The position numbers were made by a program, and so were the translations under genes. From Flavobacteriales bacterium (lineage in GTDB: Bacteria > Bacteroidota > Bacteroidia > Flavobacteriales > UA16), in contig JAOIQU010000002.1 in the NCBI GenBank assembly GCA_028141885.1, positions 18,355 to 82,354 on the forward strand: a stretch of 64,000 nucleotides of DNA, in the 5' to 3' direction. Below the pieces are notes generated by a model. It searched no databases, was not told where the DNA came from, and saw only the letters and a list, made by a program, of their open reading frames with translations. Shown in pieces: positions 34,013-42,754 of this stretch; within the stretch, counting starts at the first letter, position 1; each line of letters begins with the position of its first letter.

Positions 34013-35734
34013 TCAGGCTGCGTTGGTGTCGTGCGGCACCATGAAGGTCAGTGCCAAATCTCCGGTGCCGCGCTTTTCCACGGTGAAACGCCCGGCAAGC
34101 TTTTCAATCTGAACCAAGACGGGGTTCCAAGTCGAACTGTGCGTTGCGCCTGCAAACATGCGTTGAAGCTCCTTGGTCGAAGGTGTCTCAGGCCCTTCAA
34201 TTTCCACGTGAATGCCATGCCAGTCGTTTCGAATGCGACCCATGAATGGACGTTGTTCTGGGTTTCCAGTCAACAGGCGTCTCACGGTGACTGAAAGCAG
34301 GGAGAGCAATCCCTCTGGAGCATTTTGTCCTTCAGAGGTGCCCTCGAACTCCCATTCGATGCCCGTGCCGTGGTCCATTTCGAGCGAGGCGATGACATCG
34401 TCAAAGTCAAGGCGATCGGGTCGGGTCAGAACTTCTTCCACGTTTTGAGAGGGCATGGTTGCAGCCTTGATTTGTTCGACCCCGCCCTCCAGCGCGTTTG
34501 CCTCTGAGGTTTCGGCATGGATGGCCCGCTGCATCCTGAATGAACGGACCCTTTCCTTGCGCAGGGCCTTTTGCAGTTCCCTCGCGCGAAGCGCCGTTGC
34601 CAAAAAAGCGAGCGCGAGCAATGCGCAGGCGAAGGGCCACGCTCCTGAGGAGGCCTGAGGGCGCATGGCATCCGCGGCAGCGAGTTCGAAGGGGTCATCG
34701 AGGAGTGCGGGGTGAGATTGGAATGTCCGCGTTTCCCGTTCTTGAGCTCCCCCGTGCAGCATGATCATGGTCAGGCTGTCGGCCATGACGAGGTGGTCGA
34801 GAGCTGCTTTTTCCGCGCCACGGGCACGCTCAAAACGTGCTTGTTCACGTGCGATGCGGGCCCTCAGGGCCACGTCGTTGACTTGCGTGGCCACACGTCC
34901 CGCTTCGTGAAATGCCAAAAGCGCCTCGAGGGGTTGATTGGCCTGTTCTGCGGAGATGGCAACCCGAAGCTGGGCCAGAGTCCACGGTTCGGGATCGGCA
35001 AGGGGATCGAAAAACGACGCCATGGTTCGAGCCAGGTTCAGGGCCTCTTTGCTTCGTCCCAAACCGTTGAGCAACGTGTGGAGGTGGGTCAATTCTCCAA
35101 GGACGAGGGCTTCCGTGGAAGGCTTTGCCGAGCGCAGGTAAGGTTCCACAGGGAGGTCCTCAAGCTGCGTTCCAAGCATGACCCCGGATTGAAGCCGCAG
35201 TCCTTGGGCATGAGGTCCGGACAACGACTCTGTCTGCGCCCAAACTTCATTCCAATTGCCCTGTGCAAAGTGCAATTCAACCAGGGCGACGCTCAATGCT
35301 TCTTGCAGTGCGGGATGAGGTTGGAGCTGCTGTTCGCGCACCAATGCATCCAGGGCCAAAGACGTGGAGCCACATCGTGCCAGGAGCTGAGCCAATTCGA
35401 GGGTGAGGTCGGTGCGGATCCGGGCTGGACATGTGCTGCAGGTCAATGCGGCATCGGCAAGGAGCGGTTTGGCTTGTGACGTGTTGCCCGCTTGCCAATG
35501 GATGGCCGCCATGCCGAGCTGCACCCTGCCTTGCTCGCATCCGGAAAGGGGTTCGGGCAAAAGGCTTCGGTACATGGACAAGGCCTGCACCATTTTACCG
35601 TGGTTGCGCAAGGAGTCCGCGCGGTCGATTTGTCCCTTGAGGAGGCTCGTCGAGCCGTGAGCCGTGATGCCCCAGCTGCAAAGCAGCAGGACAAATACCA
35701 TGGATTTGGTTCGAAGGGACAAATAAGGCATCAT
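34013..35734 (-). CDS. TPR membrane protein with a degenerate histidine-kinase-like C-terminus
   Basis: A 573-residue protein. After a signal/anchor (about 8-27) come TPR-like helical repeats (about 35-330), a membrane segment (about 365-385, WPFACALLALAFLATAL) and a basic coiled region. A C-terminal domain of about 130 residues follows. Its end (NPVLVQIEKLAGRFTVEKRG, then LALTFMVP) lines up with the last part of HATPase domains. The N-box Asn and the DxGxG and GxGxG loops are absent, so ATP binding looks unlikely. I start at the ATG at 35734, 2 bases after a TACCTTGG element; 35755 is an alternative. Confidence 0.72.
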   Translation of the reverse strand: MMPYLSLRTKSMVFVLLLCSWGITAHGSTSLLKGQIDRADSLRNHGKMVQALSMYRSLLPEPLSGCEQGRVQLGMAAIHWQAGNTSQAKPLLADAALTCSTCPARIRTDLTLELAQLLARCGSTSLALDALVREQQLQPHPALQEALSVALVELHFAQGNWNEVWAQTESLSGPHAQGLRLQSGVMLGTQLEDLPVEPYLRSAKPSTEALVLGELTHLHTLLNGLGRSKEALNLARTMASFFDPLADPEPWTLAQLRVAISAEQANQPLEALLAFHEAGRVATQVNDVALRARIAREQARFERARGAEKAALDHLVMADSLTMIMLHGGAQERETRTFQSHPALLDDPFELAAADAMRPQASSGAWPFACALLALAFLATALRARELQKALRKERVRSFRMQRAIHAETSEANALEGGVEQIKAATMPSQNVEEVLTRPDRLDFDDVIASLEMDHGTGIEWEFEGTSEGQNAPEGLLSLLSVTVRRLLTGNPEQRPFMGRIRNDWHGIHVEIEGPETPSTKELQRMFAGATHSSTWNPVLVQIEKLAGRFTVEKRGTGDLALTFMVPHDTNAA

Positions 35735-35736
35735 GA

Positions 35737-35744
35737 CCAAGGTA
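35737..35744 (-). promoter_or_regulatory. -7-like element TACCTTGG before the TPR/kinase-like gene
   Basis: One mismatch to TAnnTTTG. It ends 2 bases before the ATG at 35734, which would be the first bases of the mRNA. Confidence 0.25.
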
Positions 35745-35808
35745 CACGCTGCCATGGCCGGTTTGAAGGTGTCCAGCGCGTGGTTTCCGACACCCCTTGG
35801 TGAATGAC

Positions 35809-36816
35809 TCAGGGCTGCCTCACCACCGACAAGACCGTGGTCCCAACTTGACGAAGGGTCTCTTTGTCAATGATGCTCATGTTGTCGGCATGTGTGTGGT
35901 GGAAAGGTCCGTAACCCATGGGCCTGACCCGGATTCGATAGTCGACAATGTTGGCGCTCGGAATGCCAGCCATCTCCGACACGAAATAGTTGTCGTCGAT
36001 GGTTGGGGGCGTGGCTTCGGCATCAAAACGATCCCCAAACCCCAGGTCAGATGCACGCTTCCAAACTTTTCTCACCACATGCGGCGCGTACCTCAAGCTG
36101 GTCCCTTCTTGATGGAACACCGCATCTTGAGCACCGACCATGTCGAGCAGGATGCCAAATCGCGCCCGGTATCCGATGCGGTGGGGGTTTTCTGCCCAGA
36201 ACTGGCTTCCAAGGCACCAATCCCGAAATCCATTTTCAGTGGCAGGCAGCCACTCGGGTCGTCCATAGTCTTCCGCATCGAAGAACACAATGTCAACCCC
36301 GATGTCCGCAGCTTCTCGGCCGAGTTGGCGTGCGACTTCGAGGAGCACACCCACCCCGGACGCCCCGTCGTTCGCCCCGTCGATGGGCTCTCGGGTTCTC
36401 GTGCTGTCTTTGTCCGCAAAGGGACGGGTGTCCCAGTGCGCGAACAACAGCACGCGGTCTCGCGATTCGGGATGGAAGGTCCCGATGATGTTTTTCATGT
36501 TCAGGATGGTGCCGTCAAAGGCACGGGCGCGGCCCTCTTGGACCGTCACCTCGGCCCCGTGTCGGGCCAATTCGTCCGCGAGCCAGTCGGCACAGGCGTC
36601 ATGGGGTGCCGTGTTGGGAACCCGAGGACCAAATGCGACCTGACTCGCCACGTACGCGTAGGCCGAGTCCGTATCGAAGTCAGGGGCGATGATCTGAACC
36701 TGGCTTGTGGCCTGGGCCGGAGGTTTGGGCGAATCGGTGCCGCACGACATCCAAATCACACCGAGGGCGACACAAAGCGTCTTGCCGACCTTACCCACGC
36801 GTCCAGGAGCTGCCAT
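35809..36816 (-). CDS. M28-family glutaminyl-peptide cyclotransferase-like lipoprotein
   Basis: A 335-residue exported zinc enzyme. The lipoprotein signal ends at a Cys in VIWMSCG. Zinc-site elements of the M28/glutaminyl cyclase fold are visible: Asp in [11 protein letters not shown], Glu in FFDAEDYG and His in [10 protein letters not shown], with HWDTRP before them. Known relatives cyclise N-terminal glutamine to pyroglutamate on exported proteins, which is common in Bacteroidota periplasm. An aminopeptidase activity cannot be excluded. The ATG at 36816 overlaps the end of cysS by 26 bases. Confidence 0.87.
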   Translation of the reverse strand: MAAPGRVGKVGKTLCVALGVIWMSCGTDSPKPPAQATSQVQIIAPDFDTDSAYAYVASQVAFGPRVPNTAPHDACADWLADELARHGAEVTVQEGRARAFDGTILNMKNIIGTFHPESRDRVLLFAHWDTRPFADKDSTRTREPIDGANDGASGVGVLLEVARQLGREAADIGVDIVFFDAEDYGRPEWLPATENGFRDWCLGSQFWAENPHRIGYRARFGILLDMVGAQDAVFHQEGTSLRYAPHVVRKVWKRASDLGFGDRFDAEATPPTIDDNYFVSEMAGIPSANIVDYRIRVRPMGYGPFHHTHADNMSIIDKETLRQVGTTVLSVVRQP

Positions 36817-38275
36817 CTTTGCTGTCTTGGATGGTGATGCCGTGGTCGGCGAGCACATCCCTGATTCGATCTGCGGTCCCCCAATCCTTGTTCGCCTTGG
36901 CCTTGGTTCTCATGTCTACGATGAGATCAAGAAGCGCACTGGTTTCGTCTCCGCCTGCAGCTCCTTCTGCGGCATTGGACGACTCGGCTTGCAAACCAAG
37001 GACGTCTCGCATGAAGGTCTCCATGGTTTGGGTCAGTGCGGAGATGTCGTCTGCATTGAGGGTCACGTTTCCTGCGGCCGCGCCGTTGATGGCTTTGACT
37101 GCGTCGAACAACGTGGCGATCAGGATCGGCGTGTTGAAATCGTCGTTCATGGCTGCGTGGCAGCGAGTGCTGAACGCCGACACGTCGTAGGTGCTCTCGC
37201 CTTGGCCAGGGGTGAGTTGACCCAAGGTCTCGATGGCTTTCTCCAGCTTAGACAACCCCTTTTCAGCGGCTTGAAGGGCTTCATTGCTGAAGTCGAGGGT
37301 GCTGGCGTAGTGACCCATCAGCATGAAAAAGCGCACCGTCATGGGACTGTAGCCTTGGTCCAAAAGCTTGTGGTTGCCCGTGATGAGTTCTTCAGGCGTG
37401 AATCCATTGCCTTCAGACTTGGCCATTTTGCGTCCGTTGACCGTCAGCATGTTGCCGTGCATCCAGTAGTTGACAGGGCATTCGCAACCGGTGGCGCCGA
37501 CGTTTTGGGCGATTTCACATTCGTGGTGGGGGAACTTCAAGTCCATTCCACCGCCGTGGATGTCAAACTTCTCGCCGAGGTATTTGGTGCTCATCACAGA
37601 ACACTCGAGATGCCATCCCGGAAAGCCTTGTCCCCAAGGAGAAGGCCATTGCATCAAATGGCTGGCGTCTGCGGCTTTCCAAAGGGCAAAGTCAAGCGGA
37701 TCTCGCTTCTCGCTTTGGCCGTCAAGGTCTCGAGTGTTGTTCATCAACTCGTCGATCTTTCGCCCTGAGAGTTCGCCGTAAGGGTGATCCTTACTGAAGG
37801 TTCGAACGCTGAAGTACACACTTCCGTTGACCTCATACGCATACCCGTTGTCGATGATGCTTTTGATGGCTTCGATTTGTTCGACAATGTGGCCTGTGGC
37901 GGTGGGTTCGATGGAGGGACGCAGGATGTTGAAGACGTTCATCACGTCGTGGAAGTCGTTGGTGTAGCGCTGCACCACTTCCATCGGCTCCAGGTTTTCG
38001 AGACGTGCCTTTTTTCCGATTTTGTCCTCACCGTCGTCCGTGTCGCCCGTCAAATGGCCGACATCCGTGATGTTGCGGACGTACCTCACTTTGTACCCGA
38101 GGTGTTGCAGGTAGCGATAGACGATGTCGAAGGTCAAAAAGGTCCGAACGTTGCCCAAGTGTACGTTGCTGTATACCGTGGGGCCACACACGTACATCCC
38201 CACAAAGGGGGGATTGATGGGCTTGAATTCTTCTTTGGTTCGGGTCAGGCTGTTGCTGATGTGCAGGGCGTCCAT
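36791..38275 (-). CDS. cysS: Cysteine--tRNA ligase
   Basis: A class Ia synthetase that charges tRNA-Cys. The 494-residue protein has the HIGH-type motif HLGN ([10 protein letters not shown]), the KMSKS-type motif KMAKSEGN, and the zinc ligands in [19 protein letters not shown] and [10 protein letters not shown]. The DALR anticodon-stem domain follows, and the C-terminal anticodon region includes a linker rich in Ala and Gly (about 425-440). The M28 lipoprotein gene starts inside its end. A TATTTTCG element lies 24 bases upstream. Confidence 0.96.
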   Translation of the reverse strand: MDALHISNSLTRTKEEFKPINPPFVGMYVCGPTVYSNVHLGNVRTFLTFDIVYRYLQHLGYKVRYVRNITDVGHLTGDTDDGEDKIGKKARLENLEPMEVVQRYTNDFHDVMNVFNILRPSIEPTATGHIVEQIEAIKSIIDNGYAYEVNGSVYFSVRTFSKDHPYGELSGRKIDELMNNTRDLDGQSEKRDPLDFALWKAADASHLMQWPSPWGQGFPGWHLECSVMSTKYLGEKFDIHGGGMDLKFPHHECEIAQNVGATGCECPVNYWMHGNMLTVNGRKMAKSEGNGFTPEELITGNHKLLDQGYSPMTVRFFMLMGHYASTLDFSNEALQAAEKGLSKLEKAIETLGQLTPGQGESTYDVSAFSTRCHAAMNDDFNTPILIATLFDAVKAINGAAAGNVTLNADDISALTQTMETFMRDVLGLQAESSNAAEGAAGGDETSALLDLIVDMRTKAKANKDWGTADRIRDVLADHGITIQDSKDGSSWTRG

Positions 38276-38299
38276 GGCTCTCTGTTCAAATTCGAGTCA

Positions 38300-38307
38300 C
38301 GAAAATA
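38300..38307 (-). promoter_or_regulatory. -7-like element TATTTTCG before cysS
   Basis: One mismatch to TAnnTTTG, 24 bases before the cysS start in the short gap to tdh. Confidence 0.3.
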
Positions 38308-38348
38308 GCGTGCAAACCTCGTGGGCTGAGGTGGCGCTGGGCGGCTTG

Positions 38349-39299
38349 TTAACCATGAGTTGGTTGTGTCAGGCCTTCAAGGACGTGTGCCACAAGGCCG
38401 TTCACATCGTGCCCTGCCTTCCACCCCCAATCTCGGGTGGCCGCTCGATCGTCCAAACGGTCAGGCCAGGACGCGGCGATCGATTGTCGATGATCGGGGT
38501 CATACGTCACCTCAAATCCTGGGATGTGAGCGACAATGGCATCGGTCAATTCGGCAGGCGTGAAATCGCAACCGTGCAAGTTGTAGGATGTCCTGACGTG
38601 AATGTCCTCGGCAGGCGCGTCCATCAATTCGAGGGTGCCCCTCACCGCGTCACTCATGGTCATCATCGGCAACCGCTCTGATGCCTCGAGGTAGCAGGTC
38701 AGCGGTCGGCCTTCCATGGCACAGTGGAACGCGTCGACGGCATAGTCGGTGGTGCCTCCACCGGGCATGGAACGAAAGCCAATCAACCCGGGGTATCGAA
38801 TGCTTCTCACGTCCACGCCAAACGTCTCGTGGTAGTATTTGCACCACAACTCTCCGGCCGTCTTGGAGACGCCATACACGGTGGTGGGATTCAGGGCCGC
38901 ATCTTGAGGCGTGCCCAGTTTGGGGGCGTCGGGCCCAAAGACCGCAATCGAACTTGGCCAAAACACTTTCTCAACCAGCCCTTCCCGCGCCAATTCAAGG
39001 GTGTGCAACAACGGTTCCATGTTCAACGCCCAAGCGGCCATGGGATCTTGCTCGCCTTTCGCAGAAAGCATGGCCACGAGGTTGTACACCACTTCGATGT
39101 TTTCCCCCTCGAGCACAGCTCGCTGGCCATCCTTGTCCCGAGCATCCAGTGTCACAAAGCGACTCAGGGCGGCGTCAGGGTGAGGACTGGGACGGAGGTC
39201 GGACAAGACGACCTGGTCGGGACCATGTCGCTTCTGAAGGCCGAGCATCAGCTCGACGCCCAGTTGCCCTGAGGCTCCAATGATCAAGTGCTTGCCCAT
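38349..39299 (-). CDS. tdh: L-threonine 3-dehydrogenase, NAD-dependent epimerase type
   Basis: A 316-residue short-chain (extended SDR) protein. The N-terminus HLIIGASGQLGVELML is the NAD-binding GxxGxxG fold, and the catalytic Tyr/Lys pair is in YGVSKTAGELWC. The substrate region YPGLIGFRSMPGGGTTDYAV (in two parts) and the ERLPMMTMSDAVRGT element match the epimerase-type threonine dehydrogenases of Bacteroidota, which oxidise threonine to 2-amino-3-ketobutyrate. This is not the zinc alcohol-dehydrogenase type found in E. coli. The ATG at 39299 starts the nucleotide-binding fold directly. Confidence 0.88.
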   Translation of the reverse strand: MGKHLIIGASGQLGVELMLGLQKRHGPDQVVLSDLRPSPHPDAALSRFVTLDARDKDGQRAVLEGENIEVVYNLVAMLSAKGEQDPMAAWALNMEPLLHTLELAREGLVEKVFWPSSIAVFGPDAPKLGTPQDAALNPTTVYGVSKTAGELWCKYYHETFGVDVRSIRYPGLIGFRSMPGGGTTDYAVDAFHCAMEGRPLTCYLEASERLPMMTMSDAVRGTLELMDAPAEDIHVRTSYNLHGCDFTPAELTDAIVAHIPGFEVTYDPDHRQSIAASWPDRLDDRAATRDWGWKAGHDVNGLVAHVLEGLTQPTHG

Positions 39300-39306
39300 G
39301 CTTATG

Positions 39307-39314
39307 CGAAGGTA
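39307..39314 (-). promoter_or_regulatory. -7-like element TACCTTCG before tdh
   Basis: One mismatch to TAnnTTTG. It ends 7 bases before the tdh ATG, 9 bases from the oppositely directed queA element. Confidence 0.35.
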
Positions 39315-39323
39315 GGGTGGGGG

Positions 39324-39331
39324 TACCTTTG
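39324..39331 (+). promoter_or_regulatory. -7 element TACCTTTG before queA
   Basis: An exact TAnnTTTG match. It ends 1 or 4 bases before the two candidate GTG starts of queA. Confidence 0.4.
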
Positions 39332-39332
39332 G

Positions 39333-40568
39333 GTGGTGAACTCCACAGATTTTCAATACGACCTGCCCGAGGCGGCCATTGCCAAACACCCAGTTGAACC
39401 GCGCCGCGCGGCACGCATGGTGGTGGTGGGTCGCGATCGGTCTCGCAACCACCATACGTTCGAGGACCTTCCGGAATTGTTGAAGGCTGGGGGTGCAGAT
39501 GGGTTGTGGGCCAACGACACGAAGGTGCTTCATGCCAGGATTTTGGCTTCGAAACCGACGGGACGGCAACTCGAAATTTTCTTGCTTGCGCCTGCCATTG
39601 GTGCGGTTGAAACCGCCCTCTCGGCTCGTGACTCCGTGCAATGGAAGGCCATGGTTCGGAACGCCAAACGCTGGTCGGACGGAACAGCCACAGCGGCGGG
39701 TGTGCACCATGAACTGCACATCTCACGTCTGCCCGATGCGGAAGACGGAAACCGCGTTGTGGAGTTGACGTGGCGCCATGCTGAAGGGATGCAATCGACC
39801 TTCGCCGAGGTGCTGGAAGATTTGGGCAAAACGCCACTTCCTCCATACATGCGGAGAAGTGCTGAGGCCCAAGACAAAGAGGATTACCAAACCGTGTTTG
39901 CCATGACTCCCGGAAGCGTGGCCGCCCCCACAGCTGGCTTGCATTACGACGACGTGTTGGTTGCGGAGCTTCAAGAACATGGCCTTCCCCTTTCCAAGGT
40001 GACGCTGCACGTGGGTGCAGGCACATTCAAACCGCTTTCAGAAGGGGAAGTGATGTCCCACGACATGCACGCTGAGCGATGTCTGTTGACACGTCAAGCC
40101 CTTCAGTCCATGGCCCAACAACAGGTGCGAATTGCCACCGGAACAACCACCCTGCGCACGATGGAAAGCTTGTTTTGGTGGTCGCTTCATTGGAAGGTTT
40201 ACGGCGAATGGCCTGACATCCTGCCGCAGCGTTCACCCTACGGCGAGTTGGGGAAGCAGGCTGAGGCACTGGATTGGACAGATCGCGATGCGTTGTCCGC
40301 CATCTTGGAACATGGCCCTTGGAAAGGTCAGGAGCACCTGTCGTTTGAAACCCAGCTGATGATTGTTCCAGGGTATCGCATCCGAATGGTCCAGGGGTTG
40401 GTCACCAACTTTCACCAACCAGGAAGCACACTGCTCTGCCTTGTGGGCGCCTTCATTGGCATGTCGGCTTGGAGGGAGATGTATGAAGAGGCGCTTCAGA
40501 AGGGATATCGATTCCTGAGCTACGGCGACGGCTGCCTTCTCTGGCTTTCACCACAGAAGGCCACATGA
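39333..40568 (+). CDS. queA: S-adenosylmethionine:tRNA ribosyltransferase-isomerase
   Basis: QueA moves the ribosyl part of SAM onto preQ1 in tRNA to make epoxyqueuosine. The protein of about 411 residues starts at a GTG at 39333 or 39336: the family N-terminus (STDFQYDLPEAAIAKHPVEPR, in two parts) begins right there and no ATG is close. Other signs are the AAPTAGLHYD block, LHVGAGTFKPL, and the C-terminal NFHQPGSTLLCLVGAFIG. An ATG at 39288 in frame would start inside the tdh coding end. A good hairpin follows the stop. Confidence 0.95.
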   Translation: MVNSTDFQYDLPEAAIAKHPVEPRRAARMVVVGRDRSRNHHTFEDLPELLKAGGADGLWANDTKVLHARILASKPTGRQLEIFLLAPAIGAVETALSARDSVQWKAMVRNAKRWSDGTATAAGVHHELHISRLPDAEDGNRVVELTWRHAEGMQSTFAEVLEDLGKTPLPPYMRRSAEAQDKEDYQTVFAMTPGSVAAPTAGLHYDDVLVAELQEHGLPLSKVTLHVGAGTFKPLSEGEVMSHDMHAERCLLTRQALQSMAQQQVRIATGTTTLRTMESLFWWSLHWKVYGEWPDILPQRSPYGELGKQAEALDWTDRDALSAILEHGPWKGQEHLSFETQLMIVPGYRIRMVQGLVTNFHQPGSTLLCLVGAFIGMSAWREMYEEALQKGYRFLSYGDGCLLWLSPQKAT

Positions 40569-40572
40569 ACGA

Positions 40573-40600
40573 ACAAGCCCTGCCACTCGGCGGGGCTTGT
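40573..40600. terminator. Bidirectional hairpin between convergent queA and ppiD-like gene
   Basis: ACAAGCCC-T-GCC pairs with GGC-G-GGGCTTGT (12 bp with one T-G pair) around the loop ACTC, 4 bases after the queA stop. There is no long T-run, but the stem is strong and both genes converge on it. Confidence 0.6.
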
Positions 40601-40622
40601 CATTCACGGCAAACGTTGCCGA

Positions 40623-42683
40623 TCAGTTCTGTTGGCGGCGGTTGTCTTCCACTCCCGCAGCCTTCTGCATCACGTTCAACACGGTGAATGGGAAGTTCGT
40701 GCGCGCCCTAGAAGCCAATGTGCTTTGCTCTTCGAGGTAACTGTCTTTCTCTCCGGCATCGATCACAGACTGGGGAGAGATGACCCAAACCCCGTAGTTG
40801 CCCACAATGGGGGCAGACACCTCACCGGTTGGTGTGGCGAATGCCGCACCGGCCACTTTGGGTTCTGCAGAGGCACCGCTGCCTCGGACGGTTGGGAACT
40901 TAATGCTCACGTCGCGCCCAGTCTTCACCGTTTCGCTGACCGCGGCTGCAACGTCATCCAAGCTTGATCCCTTCATTTTCTTGGCGTACAACTTGCCTTT
41001 GGCTTCGTTGGTCGCTCCTTCCACCATCTTGTCACGGACGTCCTCCAAATCAGGAGCCCCTGCCTTGGTGATGGCATCCAAGTGAGCAACAATGTAAAAG
41101 TCAGAAGTCAAGATGGGGTTGGACACTTCGCCCTCTTGGCTACGGTAGCTCCAAGCGACGATTTCAGAAGCGTCCTTCACACCGGCGATGCTTCTTGCAG
41201 CTGGGGCAATGCTGTTGGCTTCTCCCGTGGAGTAACCCGCTTCTTTCGCGGCAGCCATCAGGCTTTCCTTGTCGGTGGCGTTGATGGCAAACTCACTCGC
41301 CATGGCGTAGGCATCACGAGCCGTGGCGGCCGAGGCAGCGACTTCTTTGGTGATGAATGCCACACGGGCTTCTTCCACCTTGGTGCGGCGATCAAGAACC
41401 TCGATCAGGTGCACGCCGTAAGTGGTTTCAACCCAACCGAGCGCACCAATAGGTTTGTTGAAGCAAAAGTCCTCGAAAGGCTGCACCATACGACCCTTGG
41501 GGAAGAAGTCGTAGACACCGCCCGTGCTCTTGGACCCGGGGTCTCCGCTGAAGCGCTGCACCAGGTCGTCGAAGTCGCCTCCGTTTCGGAGCACGCGCTT
41601 CAAACTGTCGGCACGCTGACCCAAGGTGGCCATCTCGTCTTTGTCTGAAGCGTCCTTGGCCGTCAACAAAATGTGGCGACACTTGGCGGCCTCGTCGGGC
41701 ACCATGCTGCGGTCGAGGATGCGTGCAATTTGGATTTGGCCGTTCTTGGTGTAAGGTCCGACCACGCTGCCGATCGCTTCGCTGAAGAACTTGGATTCGT
41801 TCACGTCCAGTTCAACTTGCGCCAGACGAAGGTTGCGAATGTCCTCACGGCCATTGGCTTCTGTGGCATAGGCCACAGCGTCCTCTGCATCCGCCCAGTC
41901 TTCAGCCAGACCTTCCAACTCAACCTCCATGGATTTGAGGTCGTCTGCACTCGCGCCGACGGGGATCTTCACAAACGAAATGTTGCGGCCCTCGGTTTGC
42001 TGGTACTTGGGATCGTCTTTGTGGGCGCTGTAATAGCGTTTGATGTCGCTCTCAGAAACGTCAACATCTCCATCGGGGATGTTTTTGTAGAGCTTGGCAA
42101 CGTACTTGATTTCGGCCTTGGTGTCGGTGTTCTTGAACTCGTACTTGCCTTCGAGGCTGTTGGTGTACAGGGCGTCTGCGAGCAAGGCGTCGAGCTTTTC
42201 CTTTTTGCGCTTGCCGATGATCATCTTCTTGTAGCTCAACAGGTTCATTTTGCCCTGGTCGGTCGTGAGCATAGCTCCGAAGTTCTGCTGCCAGAACGCT
42301 TTGTTCTCCCCGTTGCTGTAGAAGGCTCGGCTCATGTACGGAGAGTCCAAATCACCGAACAGCATTTCTTGGAATTCCGCATCGGTGACTTCAAGTCCAA
42401 GGGCGTCGTAGGTGTCGTCAAGAACAATGTTTGACGTGAGGTCGCTCCAGACTTCGTCTTGGAGTTGTTCGCCAGAAAAACCAAGGCGACGACGTTCTTC
42501 CAGTTCCATGCGGTACTCAATGGCGCTCACACTTTGGCCTCCAACGCTTCCAACATCGCGGTTGTTTCCTTGACCGATCAAGGCCAATACAGCGTCGTAG
42601 GGCACCAAAAAGCCCAACATTCCAATTCCGATCATTGCGAGCAACAGTCCTTGTCTGTTGCGGATTTGTTCAATCATTGCCAT
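40623..42683 (-). CDS. PpiD/SurA-like periplasmic peptidyl-prolyl isomerase
   Basis: A 686-residue inner-membrane-anchored folding factor. One membrane helix near the N-terminus (about 10-30, GLLLAMIGIGMLGFLVPYDAVLAL in part) is followed by a SurA-N-like chaperone region. A parvulin domain sits near residues 330-430 (AAKCRHILLTAKDA, FSGDPGSKSTGGVYDFFPKGRMV in parts, YGVHLIEVLD). It should help outer-membrane and secreted proteins to fold. I start at the ATG at 42683. The ATG at 42737 lies upstream of a TATCTTCG element, and ATG 42677 is also possible. It begins the long leftward envelope block at its distal end. Confidence 0.9.
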   Translation of the reverse strand: MAMIEQIRNRQGLLLAMIGIGMLGFLVPYDAVLALIGQGNNRDVGSVGGQSVSAIEYRMELEERRRLGFSGEQLQDEVWSDLTSNIVLDDTYDALGLEVTDAEFQEMLFGDLDSPYMSRAFYSNGENKAFWQQNFGAMLTTDQGKMNLLSYKKMIIGKRKKEKLDALLADALYTNSLEGKYEFKNTDTKAEIKYVAKLYKNIPDGDVDVSESDIKRYYSAHKDDPKYQQTEGRNISFVKIPVGASADDLKSMEVELEGLAEDWADAEDAVAYATEANGREDIRNLRLAQVELDVNESKFFSEAIGSVVGPYTKNGQIQIARILDRSMVPDEAAKCRHILLTAKDASDKDEMATLGQRADSLKRVLRNGGDFDDLVQRFSGDPGSKSTGGVYDFFPKGRMVQPFEDFCFNKPIGALGWVETTYGVHLIEVLDRRTKVEEARVAFITKEVAASAATARDAYAMASEFAINATDKESLMAAAKEAGYSTGEANSIAPAARSIAGVKDASEIVAWSYRSQEGEVSNPILTSDFYIVAHLDAITKAGAPDLEDVRDKMVEGATNEAKGKLYAKKMKGSSLDDVAAAVSETVKTGRDVSIKFPTVRGSGASAEPKVAGAAFATPTGEVSAPIVGNYGVWVISPQSVIDAGEKDSYLEEQSTLASRARTNFPFTVLNVMQKAAGVEDNRRQQN

Positions 42684-42714
42684 GGTCCTCTCGCTTAGCG
42701 TTTTTACAGGGTTG

Positions 42715-42722
42715 CGAAGATA
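42715..42722 (-). promoter_or_regulatory. -7-like element TATCTTCG before the ppiD-like gene
   Basis: One mismatch to TAnnTTTG, 31 bases before the chosen ATG. It argues against the longer start at 42737. Confidence 0.35.
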
Positions 42723-42754
42723 ACGTTTCCTCGGCAACTGCGCACGTCAAGCCG

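Noticed and set aside
42684..42737. Longer start for the PpiD-like protein
   Set aside because: It begins upstream of a -7-like box and adds a basic stretch before the membrane anchor; the ATG at 42683 is better.
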